From Salisaeta longa DSM 21114 (lineage in GTDB: Bacteria; Bacteroidota; Rhodothermia; Rhodothermales; Salinibacteraceae), in assembly GCF_000419585.1 (NCBI RefSeq), contig NZ_ATTH01000001.1, forward strand, positions 2,192,005 through 2,256,004: 64,000 nt of DNA. The letters are read 5' to 3'. The position numbers and the translations under genes are program-made. Shown piece after piece: positions 47,558 through 57,370 of this stretch (the first letter of the stretch is position 1; each line of letters opens with the position of its first letter). The notes under the pieces are model-generated. The model had not been told where the DNA came from. It did not search any database and saw nothing but the letters and a program-made list of their open reading frames with translations.

Positions 47558-48565
47558 TTACAAGAGGTCGAGGTCGCGCAGGTCGAACACGGGTTCTTCG
47601 AAGCTGCAGCTGCCAAAGGACATGGCAAACGACGCCCGCGCCGCGCGCACCGCGTCGATGGGTACGAGGGCCTCGCGCCAGCCGAAGGCCTCTTTGGTGA
47701 AGCGGAAGTTTTCGGGGTTGTCTTCTTGCAGAATATCATGCAGCGCGGCAGCATCCAGCGCGTGGGCATCGGCAAAGACGGCCGCGCCAAAGACGTTAAA
47801 GAAGCCGTGCATCATCGTCTCCAGCGTATCATCGAAGTGGCGCACCGGGTGGTGCAGGCCGGCCGTGGCCTTAAACCGGACGCCCGCGCGGCGGCACGTA
47901 TCAATGAAGGTAGCCACCTGCGGCACCGTGGGCACCATCGACGGCTTGAGGCCGCCACAGCGCAGCTTCAGGCCCACCTCCGAGCGCAGCGGCACATCGC
48001 CCTGGCTGTTGTGCTCGGCCACCGCCGCGGCCACCGCCGGCAGCGCCTCCAGCGTTTCATCAGACGGCGCGATCTCAAAAAAGATGTCGAGCTTCGCCGT
48101 GCCATGCCGCACGAGCTGCTGGTTCACGGCCGTCAGGAAGTCGAGCACCGCGTGGGTGGTGCCCGCCTGCAACGGCGCCGGCAAGCGCACCTCCATCGCA
48201 TCGGCCGACACGCGATCGTGGTGGTCCGTCTCGAACGCGCCGATGCGGGCGAGGTCGGAGGCAAACGCGTCCAGAAAGTCCGCGGGCGTCGCGCCGCCGG
48301 TGCCCAGCACCGAGAACGCGTAGGGGGCCTTCCGGCGAAAAAGCCCGCTGTACGCCGACAGGTCGCCCAGGCGCTTCGTTGGAATGACGAAGCGCGCCAG
48401 CATCCAGGCCTCCTCTTCGTCGCGGTACTGCGTGTAGTTGTGCAGGGCCTCGTCGAGCGGCAGCTCGGCCGGCGGAAAGAGCCCGGCATAGTCAACAATC
48501 TCGGCAAGCAACGCCCGCAGGCTCGGGGCCACAAGATCGGGCGTAGGCGTGGCGTGGTCTTCCAT
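47558..48565 (-). CDS. conserved protein of unknown function, fahA partner
   Basis: The 335-residue protein begins at ATG 48563-48565 (MEDHATPTPD). It has a conserved-looking N-terminal IVDYAGLFPPAELPLDEALH, then GLKLRCGGLKPSMVPTVPQV, GVRFKATAGLHHPVRH and FGWREALVPIDAVRAARASF. There are no transmembrane or signal segments. The alternation of helices and strands is compatible with an alpha/beta enzyme. It lies 40 nt upstream of fahA, so a role in aromatic amino acid breakdown is possible, but I cannot assign an activity. Confidence 0.65.
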   Translation of the reverse strand: MEDHATPTPDLVAPSLRALLAEIVDYAGLFPPAELPLDEALHNYTQYRDEEEAWMLARFVIPTKRLGDLSAYSGLFRRKAPYAFSVLGTGGATPADFLDAFASDLARIGAFETDHHDRVSADAMEVRLPAPLQAGTTHAVLDFLTAVNQQLVRHGTAKLDIFFEIAPSDETLEALPAVAAAVAEHNSQGDVPLRSEVGLKLRCGGLKPSMVPTVPQVATFIDTCRRAGVRFKATAGLHHPVRHFDDTLETMMHGFFNVFGAAVFADAHALDAAALHDILQEDNPENFRFTKEAFGWREALVPIDAVRAARASFAMSFGSCSFEEPVFDLRDLDLL

Positions 48566-48825
48566 AGCAGCAGTCCGGGATGGTGAACGGAACGAACGCC
48601 ACCGCAACAGCATGTAGTGGCAGCGCTTCCAAATAGCGGGATAGCCCGCGGAGTTGCAACGGGCGCCCCGGGGTGTACAACGGACTTCACGAAGGGTTAC
48701 GCCGGCGAAGTTGCATCCCCTGTAACGCGCCGCTACATTATACGTTGGTTTGCACGAAATATACGATTGCTCGTGCGGAAGCAGGGGATCGCTTCCGCCC
48801 ACCTTCATAGACGACAGACTTCATC

Positions 48826-50061
48826 ATGAAAGCCTTACGACAATCATCTGTTTGGACGCTCGTGGCAGGCGTACTGCTGTTGGGCGCGCTCTCGGCCTGC
48901 TCGGGGGGCAACCCGAACGTTGGGGCCGCGGAAGATGCGCTGGAGCAAAACAATTACCAGCAGGCCCTGCAAAGCGTGCAGAAGGCCATTGACGCCGACT
49001 CCGCCAACGCGCAGGCGTACATGCTCAAGGCCCGTATCCTCATGCAGCAGGCGCGCAGCACCAATGACGCTGAGCGCCACGCCGAGCTTGTGAAGCGAGC
49101 CATCGAGGCGCAGGAGCAGGCCATCCAGTTCAACCCGGGCCTACGTGAGGAAGTAAACACGCGGCGGCAGTTCTCCTACATGCAGGAAGCCCGCCAAGGC
49201 GGCCAGCTGTTCCGGACCGCTGATTCCGACACGAACGCGGTGGCCGACTCGGTGCTCTTCCTGCGCGCTGCGAGCCGGTTTAAAGCCGCTCAACTGATCC
49301 AGCCCGATTCGGTGGTCATGCTGCAGAATGAGGCCTACGCCCGGCTGCGGGCCGGCGAGCAGGCCAACGCCATTCCGCTACTCGCGGCGTACGTGGAGAA
49401 AGCCGACTCGGTGGGCGTGGAAAGTTATACGCTACTCGGCAACCTGTACCTCGTCGACGGGCAGGCCAAAAAGGCCATCCCGGTGCTTGAGGAGGGCGCT
49501 GAGATATACCCCACCAACCAGGAGCTGCAGTCGATGCTTCTGAACGCGTACAACACCGCGGGCATGACCGAAGAGGCCATGAAGCAGTACGCCCGACAGG
49601 TGAAGCAAAATCCTGAGAACGCCAACTACCGCTACAACTACGGCACGATGCTGCTGCAGGCCAACCGGTTCGACGAGGCCATTGAGCAGTTGAAGGCCGC
49701 CGTGCAGTACAACGAGGGCAACGTAAAGGCGCTCTACAACCTGGGCGCGGCTTACGTGAACAAAGCCGTTGCGGTCGATGACAGCATTGCCGCCATCGAG
49801 AGCGAGTACCAGACGGGGGAGATCCCGCAGGACAAGCAAGCAACGATCAAGCAATTGGTGGAGCGGCGCAAAGAGCTGTTTGCCAACGCCATCAACCCGC
49901 TGGAGAAGGCCCGCCGGCTCGCCGAGAGCGGCAGCGCGTACCGCGCAGACATCTGCCGGTCGCTGTTTACGGCCTACGTTCAGACCAATCAGCAAGACAA
50001 GGCCAAGGCGGTGCAATCGTGCGCTGGCTTCTCGGGCGACCAGGGCTCGGGCGGACAGTAA
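48826..50061 (+). CDS. TPR-repeat lipoprotein
   Basis: The 411-residue protein starts with MKALRQSSVWTLVAGVLLLG and a lipobox LSAC near residue 25, so it is a lipoprotein. The mature part has TPR units: NYQQALQSVQKAIDADSANAQ, GMTEEAMKQYARQVKQNPEN, NRFDEAIEQLKAAVQYNEGN. Such proteins act as scaffolds in the periplasm or outer membrane. It starts at ATG 48826, divergent from the 47558-48565 gene with 260 nt between. A strong terminator follows. Confidence 0.88.
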   Translation: MKALRQSSVWTLVAGVLLLGALSACSGGNPNVGAAEDALEQNNYQQALQSVQKAIDADSANAQAYMLKARILMQQARSTNDAERHAELVKRAIEAQEQAIQFNPGLREEVNTRRQFSYMQEARQGGQLFRTADSDTNAVADSVLFLRAASRFKAAQLIQPDSVVMLQNEAYARLRAGEQANAIPLLAAYVEKADSVGVESYTLLGNLYLVDGQAKKAIPVLEEGAEIYPTNQELQSMLLNAYNTAGMTEEAMKQYARQVKQNPENANYRYNYGTMLLQANRFDEAIEQLKAAVQYNEGNVKALYNLGAAYVNKAVAVDDSIAAIESEYQTGEIPQDKQATIKQLVERRKELFANAINPLEKARRLAESGSAYRADICRSLFTAYVQTNQQDKAKAVQSCAGFSGDQGSGGQ

Positions 50062-50091
50062 CCCGCAGGGCCGCCTAACGCCTCATGCTTT

Positions 50092-50134
50092 GAAAGGCCC
50101 GTAGCGCACTCGCGCACGGGCCTTTCGCTTTTTT
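50092..50134 (+). terminator. intrinsic terminator after the TPR lipoprotein gene
   Basis: GAAAGGCCCGT (50092-50102) and ACGGGCCTTTC (50116-50126) form a perfect 11-bp stem; the loop itself contains GCGC/GCGC. It is followed by GCTTTTTTC, so it is a typical intrinsic terminator on the plus strand. The next gene starts 20 nt further. Confidence 0.88.
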
Positions 50135-50153
50135 CAATCAATTGTGTGATGCT

Positions 50154-51320
50154 ATGGACTCCAACGACTCATCTGCTACCGGCTTCGGGACGCGCGCGGT
50201 GCATGCGGGCCAGGCGCCCGATCCGTCCAGCGGCGCCGTCATGACGCCCATCTACCAGACCTCGACCTACGCGCAATCGGCGCCGGGCAAGCACCAGGGG
50301 CACGAGTATTCGCGCGTCACCAACCCTACGCGCTCGGCGCTGGAAGGCAATCTCGCCGGGCTGGAAGGGGCCGCGCACGCCATCACGTTTAGCTCCGGCG
50401 TGGCCGGCATCGACGCCATCTTGAAGGGCGGCCTGCGCCCGGGCGACCACGTCATTGCGACCAACGACCTGTACGGCGGCACTTTTCGGCTCTTCAAGGA
50501 AGTGTTTGCGCCATTCGGGCTGTCGTTTTCGTTTGTTGATATGACGAGCACCGAGGCGGTAGCGGCTGCCGTGACCGACGACACGGCGCTGCTCTGGGTG
50601 GAGACCCCCACCAACCCGCTCATGCGCATTGCCGACATCGAGGCGCTCTGCGACCTCGCCGACGCCCACGACATCGACGTGGCGGTCGACAACACGTTTG
50701 CGTCGCCCTACCTGCAGCAGCCGCTGGCGCTGGGCGCCGACCTCGTGCTGCACTCGGGCACCAAGTACCTCGGCGGCCACTCCGACGTGATTATCGGCGC
50801 GGTGTGCACCAACAGCGACCGGTGGAACGAGGCGCTGCGGTTTCAGGTGAAGAGCGCTGGCGCGTGCCCCGGCCCCATGGATTGCTTTTTGACGCTGCGC
50901 GGCACCAAGACGCTGCACCTGCGCATGGATCGCCACTGCGCGAATGCGCGGCAGCTGGCGGTCTTTTTGGATGGGCACCCGGCCGTGGCCCGCGTGCGGT
51001 ACCCGGGCCTTACGAGCCATCCGGGGCATGCGGTGGCGGACCGGCAGATGCTCGACTTTGGCGGCATGATCTCATTTGAGCTCGCCGACGACCGGATGGA
51101 CGCGGCCCTCGCGGTGCTGCAGGGCACCGAGGTGTTTACCCTGGCCGAGAGCCTGGGCGGCGTGGAGAGCCTGATCGAGCATCCGGCCTCCATGACGCAC
51201 GCGTCGATTCCTGCCGAAGAGCGCCGCGCCATTGGCCTCACCGACTCGCTCATTCGTCTCTCGGTGGGCGTCGAAGACGTTGACGACCTGCAGGCCGACC
51301 TCGACGCGGCGCTGTCGTAG
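50154..51320 (+). CDS. metB: cystathionine gamma-synthase / gamma-lyase-like enzyme
   Basis: The 388-residue PLP enzyme has [19 protein letters not shown] at the N-terminus, then [30 protein letters not shown] and the PLP lysine in [16 protein letters not shown] near residue 200. This group interconverts sulfur amino acids in methionine and cysteine metabolism; synthase and lyase cannot be told apart from sequence by eye. The ATG at 50154 ([10 protein letters not shown]) is used instead of the upstream TTG. Confidence 0.85.
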   Translation: MDSNDSSATGFGTRAVHAGQAPDPSSGAVMTPIYQTSTYAQSAPGKHQGHEYSRVTNPTRSALEGNLAGLEGAAHAITFSSGVAGIDAILKGGLRPGDHVIATNDLYGGTFRLFKEVFAPFGLSFSFVDMTSTEAVAAAVTDDTALLWVETPTNPLMRIADIEALCDLADAHDIDVAVDNTFASPYLQQPLALGADLVLHSGTKYLGGHSDVIIGAVCTNSDRWNEALRFQVKSAGACPGPMDCFLTLRGTKTLHLRMDRHCANARQLAVFLDGHPAVARVRYPGLTSHPGHAVADRQMLDFGGMISFELADDRMDAALAVLQGTEVFTLAESLGGVESLIEHPASMTHASIPAEERRAIGLTDSLIRLSVGVEDVDDLQADLDAALS

Positions 51321-51354
51321 GCGCCTCCAACTTATGTCATTGCGTGCGACATGC

Positions 51355-51388
51355 AAGAGCCTCCAGCGATTAACCGCTGGAGGCTCTT
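51355..51388. terminator. bidirectional terminator between metB and the thiolase gene
   Basis: AAGAGCCTCCAGCG (51355-51368) and CGCTGGAGGCTCTT (51375-51388) form a perfect 14-bp stem with a 6-nt loop. It lies between two convergent genes and ends in short T and A runs on either strand, so it can serve both. Confidence 0.85.
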
Positions 51389-51449
51389 ACGTTGCATAAC
51401 GGATACTACGCCACAGAACGCGTCATCGGGCGCTGCGGTGTGCCCGGTG

Positions 51450-52637
51450 TTACGTGCGCTCAATGGGCAGGGCGACGCCGCCGCCGGTGCCGTGGCAGAT
51501 TGAGGCCAGGCCGTGCGCGCCGTCGTGCTGCCGCAGCGCGTGCAGCAGCGTCACCACAATGCGCGCGCCCGACGCGCCGATGGGGTGGCCCAGCGCAATG
51601 GCGCCGCCGTGCACGTTCAGCTTGTCCATGGGCACATCCAGCATCTTGTTGATGAGAATGTTGTTGATGGCAAACGCCTCGTTGTTTTCGAACAGGTCGA
51701 AGTCGGCAATGGTCTGCCCGGTGCGCTCCAGCACCTTCTCGACCGCCGGGATGGGCGCTTCGGGGAAGCGCCACGACGCCCCGGCCGACCACGCGCCGCG
51801 GCCCACTTTGGCCAGTGGCGTAAGGCCGTGCGCCTCCACCGCGTCCTTGCTTGCGAGCAGAAGCGCCGCCGCGCCGTCGCTGATCTGGCTGCTGTTGCCG
51901 GCCGTGAGCACGCCGTCGCTTTTAAACGCCGGGCGGAGGTTGCCCAGGCCCTCGGCCGTGGTGCCCGGACGAATGCCCTCGTCGCGCGACAGGGTCTCTT
52001 CGCCTCCGCGCGTCTGATACGTGATGGGCGCAATCTCATCGTCGAAGTAGCCCTTCTCGGTGGCCTCTTCGGCCCGTTGCTGCGACAGCGCCGCCGCCTT
52101 GTCCAGCGCCTCGCGCGTGATGCCATGCTCAGCCGCCAGGCGCTCGGTTTGCTCGCCCATGGCCTCGCCGCTCATCGGGTCGCTGAGGCCGTCGCGAAAC
52201 ATCAGGTCCTCCAGCGAACCGCCGCCCGGCGCGTACTTGTAGCCCCAGCGGGCGTCGGAGGATACGTAGAAGCCGGTATCCGACATCGACTCGGTACCGC
52301 CGGTGAGCACGATCTCGGCCTCGCCGGCTTTAATCATCGTGGCGCCGTTCAGCACGCTCATCATGCTCGATGCGCACACCATATCCACCGCATAGCCGTC
52401 AATGCTGTCGGGAATGCCGGCCTGCAGGGCCGCCTGTCGCGGAATGAGCTGCCCGTGGCCGCCCCGTAGCACGTTGCCAAAGACGAACAGGTCGAGCGCG
52501 CCGCCGTCTACAGCGCCGCGGTCGAGGGCCGCGCGCATGGCATGGGCCGCCAAATCAACAGGAGAGTGGTTTTTGAGCGCGCCGCCAAAGCGACCAATGG
52601 GCGTACGCACCGCCGAAACGATATAAACGTCACGCAT
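51450..52637 (-). CDS. thiolase (acetyl-CoA acetyltransferase)
   Basis: The 395-residue enzyme has the thiolase pattern: MRDVYIVSAVRTPIGRFGGAL at the start, the nucleophilic Cys in AVDMVCASSMMSVLNGA near 90, NVHGGAIALGHPIGASGAR near 345, and a C-terminal CHGTGGGVALPIE with the second catalytic Cys. It condenses or cleaves acetoacetyl-CoA, in fatty acid or polymer metabolism. The ATG at 52635-52637 gives the conserved start; longer readings are not typical. Confidence 0.93.
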   Translation of the reverse strand: MRDVYIVSAVRTPIGRFGGALKNHSPVDLAAHAMRAALDRGAVDGGALDLFVFGNVLRGGHGQLIPRQAALQAGIPDSIDGYAVDMVCASSMMSVLNGATMIKAGEAEIVLTGGTESMSDTGFYVSSDARWGYKYAPGGGSLEDLMFRDGLSDPMSGEAMGEQTERLAAEHGITREALDKAAALSQQRAEEATEKGYFDDEIAPITYQTRGGEETLSRDEGIRPGTTAEGLGNLRPAFKSDGVLTAGNSSQISDGAAALLLASKDAVEAHGLTPLAKVGRGAWSAGASWRFPEAPIPAVEKVLERTGQTIADFDLFENNEAFAINNILINKMLDVPMDKLNVHGGAIALGHPIGASGARIVVTLLHALRQHDGAHGLASICHGTGGGVALPIERT

Positions 52638-52804
52638 AAGACTGAGCAGTTCGTGGACAAGAAACGAGGCGCCGCAGGTGCGACGTTTACAAAATCTGGA
52701 ACCGCTTACACAGACGCAACCGCCGGTCGTGCAATCTGCGTTAGTTCCGCCCCGGCGCCCGGCCTCCAGGCGTATGGGGCGTTGCCTCAAGACCGTGCCC
52801 AGTG

Positions 52805-53737
52805 CTAAAAGACCTTCACAAGGGTCATGTCTTTCAGGTATCGGCTCGGATTCTGCTGCAGGTCTTCCAGTACCTGGTTCATGTTGAGGGCCGCCGAGTC
52901 GAGCCGGCGGTACAGGCTGGGATCGTTGATGAGGCGCCCGGCGGTGCCCCGCCCCTGGTTAATCTTTTGCGTGATGGTGCTTAGCGTGGCCGTCGATGTT
53001 TTCAGGTTGGACAGGTTCGCATTGAGCTTCCGCAACGACCGGTTGAGCAGGTCAACCGTAATGTTCAGCGAATCCACGTTCGTGCCCGTGAAGCGCTTCA
53101 GGTCTGCCGTAATGCCTTCAATGTGCTGAATCGTCTTCCGAATGTTTTCCTTTTCGGCCTGGGTGATCGACTCCACCGTCTGCAGCGTTTGGCGAAGCGA
53201 GCGCAGCACCGCTTCGATGTCGCCGCTTGAGCGCTGCATGATGCGTGCGGCCGCCGACAGCGCCGTGTTGGCCGACGAGAGGGTGCTGTCTGCTTTGGCC
53301 GCGATCACCGGCGCCTGATCGGAAAGGCGTTCCAGGATGTCTTTCGTGGGCGGCGCCGAGAGCATGCTGCCGCTGATAAGCGGGGGATTGGTGCGCGGCC
53401 CTAAAGTGATGGCCAGCCGTACGCCGCTAAGCGCGCTGAAGCCGGCCACCTCGGCATACGACCCTTGGGGGATGGTGATGTCGTCTTCCACCTTGAACGT
53501 CACGATGACCCCGCGGCCGTCGGGGTCGAGCTGGATATCCTCCACCGTGCCCACCGTTACGCCGCTAATCGTAACGGGGTTGCCCGTCACCAGTCCGCCG
53601 GCCGAGTCGAAGTGGGCCTGCAGCGTGTAGCGCTCCTGAAACAACGGAATGCCTTGAAAGAACCGAAAGCCGATAAAAAAGATAACGGCCGCGATAATGA
53701 GCGCGGCGCCCACTTTTAATTCGTTGCTGTATTGCAT
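52805..53737 (-). CDS. mlaD: MlaD/MCE-domain lipid transport protein
   Basis: The 310-residue protein has a N-terminal membrane anchor (VGAALIIAAVIFFIGFRFF near 8-24), then the MCE domain (LQAHFDSAGGLVTGNPVTI, VGTVEDIQLDPDGRG near 75), and a long helical C-terminal part (residues about 130-290, coiled). It binds a lipid and forms a hexamer for the Mla phospholipid transport system. It is the third gene of an mlaE-mlaF-mlaD run on the minus strand, 15 nt after mlaF. Confidence 0.85.
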   Translation of the reverse strand: MQYSNELKVGAALIIAAVIFFIGFRFFQGIPLFQERYTLQAHFDSAGGLVTGNPVTISGVTVGTVEDIQLDPDGRGVIVTFKVEDDITIPQGSYAEVAGFSALSGVRLAITLGPRTNPPLISGSMLSAPPTKDILERLSDQAPVIAAKADSTLSSANTALSAAARIMQRSSGDIEAVLRSLRQTLQTVESITQAEKENIRKTIQHIEGITADLKRFTGTNVDSLNITVDLLNRSLRKLNANLSNLKTSTATLSTITQKINQGRGTAGRLINDPSLYRRLDSAALNMNQVLEDLQQNPSRYLKDMTLVKVF

Positions 53738-53752
53738 GCAAAATGCGGTTCG

Positions 53753-54520
53753 TTAGGAAGGGTCGGCGGTCGACGACGCAGGCGAACCCACGTGGTACTC
53801 GTTGGCCCGCACAAAAGCATCAAGCACGGGGTCGGGGCGGTTGTGGATCTCGGCCACCTTGCCCACCCAGTGCAGGTGCTTGTCGTGCAGGAAGGCGGCG
53901 CGGTCGGCAATGCTAAACACCGAGTGCATGTCGTGCGTCACCACCACGCTGGTCACTTGCAGCTCCTCGGCAAGCTGGCTGATGAGCTCGTCGATGGTGT
54001 TCGAGGTTTCCGGGTCGAGCCCGCTTGTCGGTTCGTCGTACAAGATGTAGTGCGGCTCCAGCGCAATGGCCCGGGCCAGGGCGACGCGCTTGCGCATCCC
54101 CCCCGAGAGCTCCGAGGGCTTCTTCGGCCCCACGTCGCCCAGCCGCACCAGGTCGAGGCACTCCTGCACCCGCTGTTCGATGGCGCGCTCCGACATGTCT
54201 GCAAAGAAGCGCAGCGGAAAGGCTACGTTTTCGAACGAGGTCATCGAGTCGAACAGCGCCCCGCCCTGAAAGAGCACGCCAAACCGCTGGCGCACCACGC
54301 GCAACCGGTCGTACGGGATGCTGCAGATGTCTTCGCCATCCACCAGCACGGCCCCCGTATCGGGATCCAGCAGCCCCACCAAGTGCTTCATGAGCACGCT
54401 TTTGCCCGATCCCGAGCGCCCAATGATTGCGATGGTCTCGCCGTCCTCAATCGTCAGCGACACGTCTTCCAGCACTTGCAGCGCCCCAAAGCGCTTGCTG
54501 ATGTTTCGGACTTCAATCAT
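53753..54520 (-). CDS. mlaF: MlaF-type ABC transporter ATP-binding protein
   Basis: The 255-residue ATPase has Walker A GRSGSGKSV near 38, the signature LSGGMRKRVALAR near 140, Walker B YILYDEPTSGLDP and the His switch VVVTHDMHSV. It powers retrograde or anterograde phospholipid traffic between membranes in the Mla system. It starts 45 nt after the mlaE stop and precedes mlaD. Confidence 0.92.
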   Translation of the reverse strand: MIEVRNISKRFGALQVLEDVSLTIEDGETIAIIGRSGSGKSVLMKHLVGLLDPDTGAVLVDGEDICSIPYDRLRVVRQRFGVLFQGGALFDSMTSFENVAFPLRFFADMSERAIEQRVQECLDLVRLGDVGPKKPSELSGGMRKRVALARAIALEPHYILYDEPTSGLDPETSNTIDELISQLAEELQVTSVVVTHDMHSVFSIADRAAFLHDKHLHWVGKVAEIHNRPDPVLDAFVRANEYHVGSPASSTADPS

Positions 54521-54565
54521 GGGGGTGTCGGTTCATGATCGGACATAAGGCGGCGTACAGCATTT

Positions 54566-55384
54566 TTACAGGATAAGCATGGCCAAGAGGAGATCCGCGA
54601 GCAGGATATACACGCAGCTTTGCACGGCCGCCTCGGTGGTGCTGTCGCCCACGCCCTCGGCGCCGCCGTCGGTGTAATAGCCTTTGAAGCATGACACAGA
54701 CGTGATGATGAAGCCAAACACAAACGCCTTAATCAGGCCAAAGAACGGATCGAACGGCTTAAAGAATTGCCGCGCGCCTTCAATAAACTCATTCATCGTC
54801 AGGGCGCCGGTCACTTCGCCCAGCACCATGCCTCCGCCAATCCCGATGAAGCACGCCGCTATGTAGAGCATGGGCACCATGATGACGCCGGCCAGCACCC
54901 GCGGAAGAATCAGGAAGCTGATGGAGTTGAGCCCCATCGCCTCCAGCGCGTCGATCTGCTCCGACACGCGCATGGTCCCCAGCTCCGCCGCGATGCGCGC
55001 GCCCACCCGACCGGCCAGGATAAATCCGGTGATGACGGCGGCCAGCTCCAGCATCATCGATGGCACCACAATGGACCCGATGATGGTGTTCGGAATGAAG
55101 GACGATTCCAGTTGATAGGCCGTCTGCACGGTAAGCACCGCGCCCGAGAAGGCCGAGGAGAGGGCCACAATGGGCAGCGAATCGACGCCGATGCGTACCA
55201 TCTGCGTCACGAGATTTTCCCAGTACGTACGCACCTCATCAATCGAGGCAAAGGCGCGCCCGAGGAGAATCAGGTAGCGCCCCAGATCCTCGAGCGGCGC
55301 CATCAGGCGGTTGAGCACGGCAGTAACAGGTTGTGAGCAGTACGCGAAACGCGTGCGGAGTGCTGGGCCATGTGTCGTTTTCAC
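54566..55384 (-). CDS. mlaE: MlaE-type ABC transporter permease
   Basis: The permease has the MlaE layout: an amphipathic N-terminal part (GRYLILLGRAFASIDEVRTYW), several hydrophobic helices (IGSIVVPSMMLELAAVI, VLAGVIMVPMLYIAACFIG) and the conserved ELGTMRVSEQIDALEAMGL loop near residue 140 that contacts MlaF. A GTG at 55384 gives 272 residues; the ATG at 55303 would give 245, also normal for the family. It is the first gene of the mla run. Confidence 0.9.
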   Translation of the reverse strand: MKTTHGPALRTRFAYCSQPVTAVLNRLMAPLEDLGRYLILLGRAFASIDEVRTYWENLVTQMVRIGVDSLPIVALSSAFSGAVLTVQTAYQLESSFIPNTIIGSIVVPSMMLELAAVITGFILAGRVGARIAAELGTMRVSEQIDALEAMGLNSISFLILPRVLAGVIMVPMLYIAACFIGIGGGMVLGEVTGALTMNEFIEGARQFFKPFDPFFGLIKAFVFGFIITSVSCFKGYYTDGGAEGVGDSTTEAAVQSCVYILLADLLLAMLIL

Positions 55385-55564
55385 CCCCAGGCGGCCGTTT
55401 TGTACACGCGCGGGCCGCCAGGAAGCGGTGTTCTATAAAAGAGACATGGACACACCGTGCCGTTTGGCTTGGGTGTACGCGTCGTAAAATGCGTTACCAT
55501 CGGGTCGGTTCAATGCAAAACGCGCGAAGGCCCCGTTCCGTAGGTCAGATCGCGCGCTGCGCCG

Positions 55565-56956
55565 TTACGCCGACGACTCGTCTTCGGCGCGGGCTTCGTT
55601 GGCGTACCGCTGCGCGCGCTTTTTCACATCGGCATCGGCATCGCGGGCGCGCAGAGCCTCCAGGCGCTCTTGCAGCGTGGCTTCGTAGCCCTGCCCTGTC
55701 GGTTCGTAAAAGTAGGTGCCCTGCATGTCCTCCGGCAGGTACTGCTGGGGCACGTAGTGCGAGCGGTAGGCATGCGGATAGTTGTATCCTTCCCCATGGC
55801 CCAGGTCCTCGCTGTCGCGGTTGGGATCCTTCAGGTGGGTGGGCACGTCGCCGGTCTGCTCGTTGCGCACAAAGTCGAGCGCGTCGAAGTAGGCAAATGC
55901 GGTGTTCGATTTGGGTGCGGTGGCCAGGTAGAGGCAACACTCGGCCAGCATAAACTGCCCCTCGGGCATGCCGACGTACGAGAACCCCTGCGCCGCGCTT
56001 TGCGCCACCTGCAGTGCCTGCGGATCGGCCAAGCCCACATCCTCGGCGGCAAAGATGAGCATCCGCCGCAGGATGAAGCGAGGATCTTCGCCGGCGTAGA
56101 TCATGCGCGCGAGCCAGTAGAGGGCGGCGTCGGGGTCGGAGCCGCGCAGGCTCTTGATGAACGCGCTGATGGTATCGAAGTGGGCATCGCCCTCCTTGTC
56201 GTACAGCACGGCCCGCTGCTGGATGGACGCCTCGGCCACCGGCAGATCGACGACAATCGTCTCGCCATCGTCGGACGGCTCGGTCGTTTCGACGGCCAAC
56301 TCCAGCGCATTGAGCACCGAGCGGGCGTCGCCGTTGGCTGTGTGCACCAGGTGGTTGAGCGCCGGCTCGGTCAGATCGACGTGCAGGTCGCCGTAGCCCC
56401 GCACCGGGTCGCGCAGCGCCTGATGCGCCACCGTGCGCAGGTCGTGGGTGCTCAGGGCCTTGAGCTCAAACACGCGCGAGCGGCTCACCAGCGCGTTGTT
56501 CACCTCAAAGTACGGATTTTCGGTGGTGGCCCCGATAAACACAACGGTGCCGTTTTCCACATGCGGCAGCAGGGCGTCTTGCTGGGCCTTGTTGAAGCGA
56601 TGCACCTCGTCGATGAACAAGATGGTGCGCTGCTGCTGATGCTTCTGGCGGTACTGGGCCTTCTGGATGGCCTCGCGGATGTCTTTTACGCCCGCGAGCA
56701 CGGCGTTGAGGGACGTGAAGTGCGCGGCCGTCGTGTTGGCAATGATCCGCGCCAGGGTGGTTTTGCCCGTTCCGGGCGGCCCGTAAAAGATGAGGGACGC
56801 AAGCCGATCTGCCTGAATGGCACGGCGCAGCAGCGTGCCCTCGCCCAGGATGTGCGCCTGCCCAACGAACTCGTCCAGCGTTTGCGGGCGCATGCGATCG
56901 GCCAACGGACGCATACGGTCATCCGACGTCGCCGTGGTGTCAAATAAATCAGACAT
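55565..56956 (-). CDS. rarA: replication-associated recombination protein A
   Basis: The 463-residue AAA+ protein has [20 protein letters not shown] near 20, Walker [16 protein letters not shown] near 57, Walker [17 protein letters not shown] near 110, and the sensor region [18 protein letters not shown] near 145. The C-terminal part has the family pattern [20 protein letters not shown] and [18 protein letters not shown]. It works at stalled replication forks. It diverges from the second sigma gene by about 400 nt. Confidence 0.95.
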   Translation of the reverse strand: MSDLFDTTATSDDRMRPLADRMRPQTLDEFVGQAHILGEGTLLRRAIQADRLASLIFYGPPGTGKTTLARIIANTTAAHFTSLNAVLAGVKDIREAIQKAQYRQKHQQQRTILFIDEVHRFNKAQQDALLPHVENGTVVFIGATTENPYFEVNNALVSRSRVFELKALSTHDLRTVAHQALRDPVRGYGDLHVDLTEPALNHLVHTANGDARSVLNALELAVETTEPSDDGETIVVDLPVAEASIQQRAVLYDKEGDAHFDTISAFIKSLRGSDPDAALYWLARMIYAGEDPRFILRRMLIFAAEDVGLADPQALQVAQSAAQGFSYVGMPEGQFMLAECCLYLATAPKSNTAFAYFDALDFVRNEQTGDVPTHLKDPNRDSEDLGHGEGYNYPHAYRSHYVPQQYLPEDMQGTYFYEPTGQGYEATLQERLEALRARDADADVKKRAQRYANEARAEDESSA

Positions 56957-57370
56957 AAGCCATCAAAAGGAAACAAAACGTCGCGCGCCTTTCCCTGAAC
57001 CCGCAGCACGCGCATGTGATTTCCGGAGGCGCTCGCAAAATACGCGTTAACCTTACGTAGTAGAATTGTGAACTGATTGGGCCTGACGAAACGGCACAGA
57101 CGGCCTGCCCCGGCAATCCCCACGCGACGTTATGACGCCAAAAAACCAAATGAGCGCCCGGAGGGGCTCTTTTCTGGCGGCATGAAACGATGGACTGCTC
57201 TTTGCTACACAATAATATCCACAGGAGGTCCGTTTGGGAACATGTGGGTGCATGCCTGATTCGTAACAAGTTGCATTTGCGATTCAGCGCTGTAGTGCAC
57301 ACCTTAGGGTTGCGGCAAGCCGTAGCCCCCAATGAATTGGCTCATAAGCAGCAAACAGCGCAGCGTATAT
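56957..57370. other. intergenic region upstream of the second ECF sigma gene
   Basis: About 410 nt between the divergent rarA and sigma-factor starts. A possible small terminator lies at 57152-57173: GAGC-GCCC can pair with GGGGCTC and is followed by TTTT, reading on the plus strand. It could belong to a short leader RNA. A TATATATGG stretch directly precedes the sigma start. Otherwise I see no gene. Confidence 0.35.
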
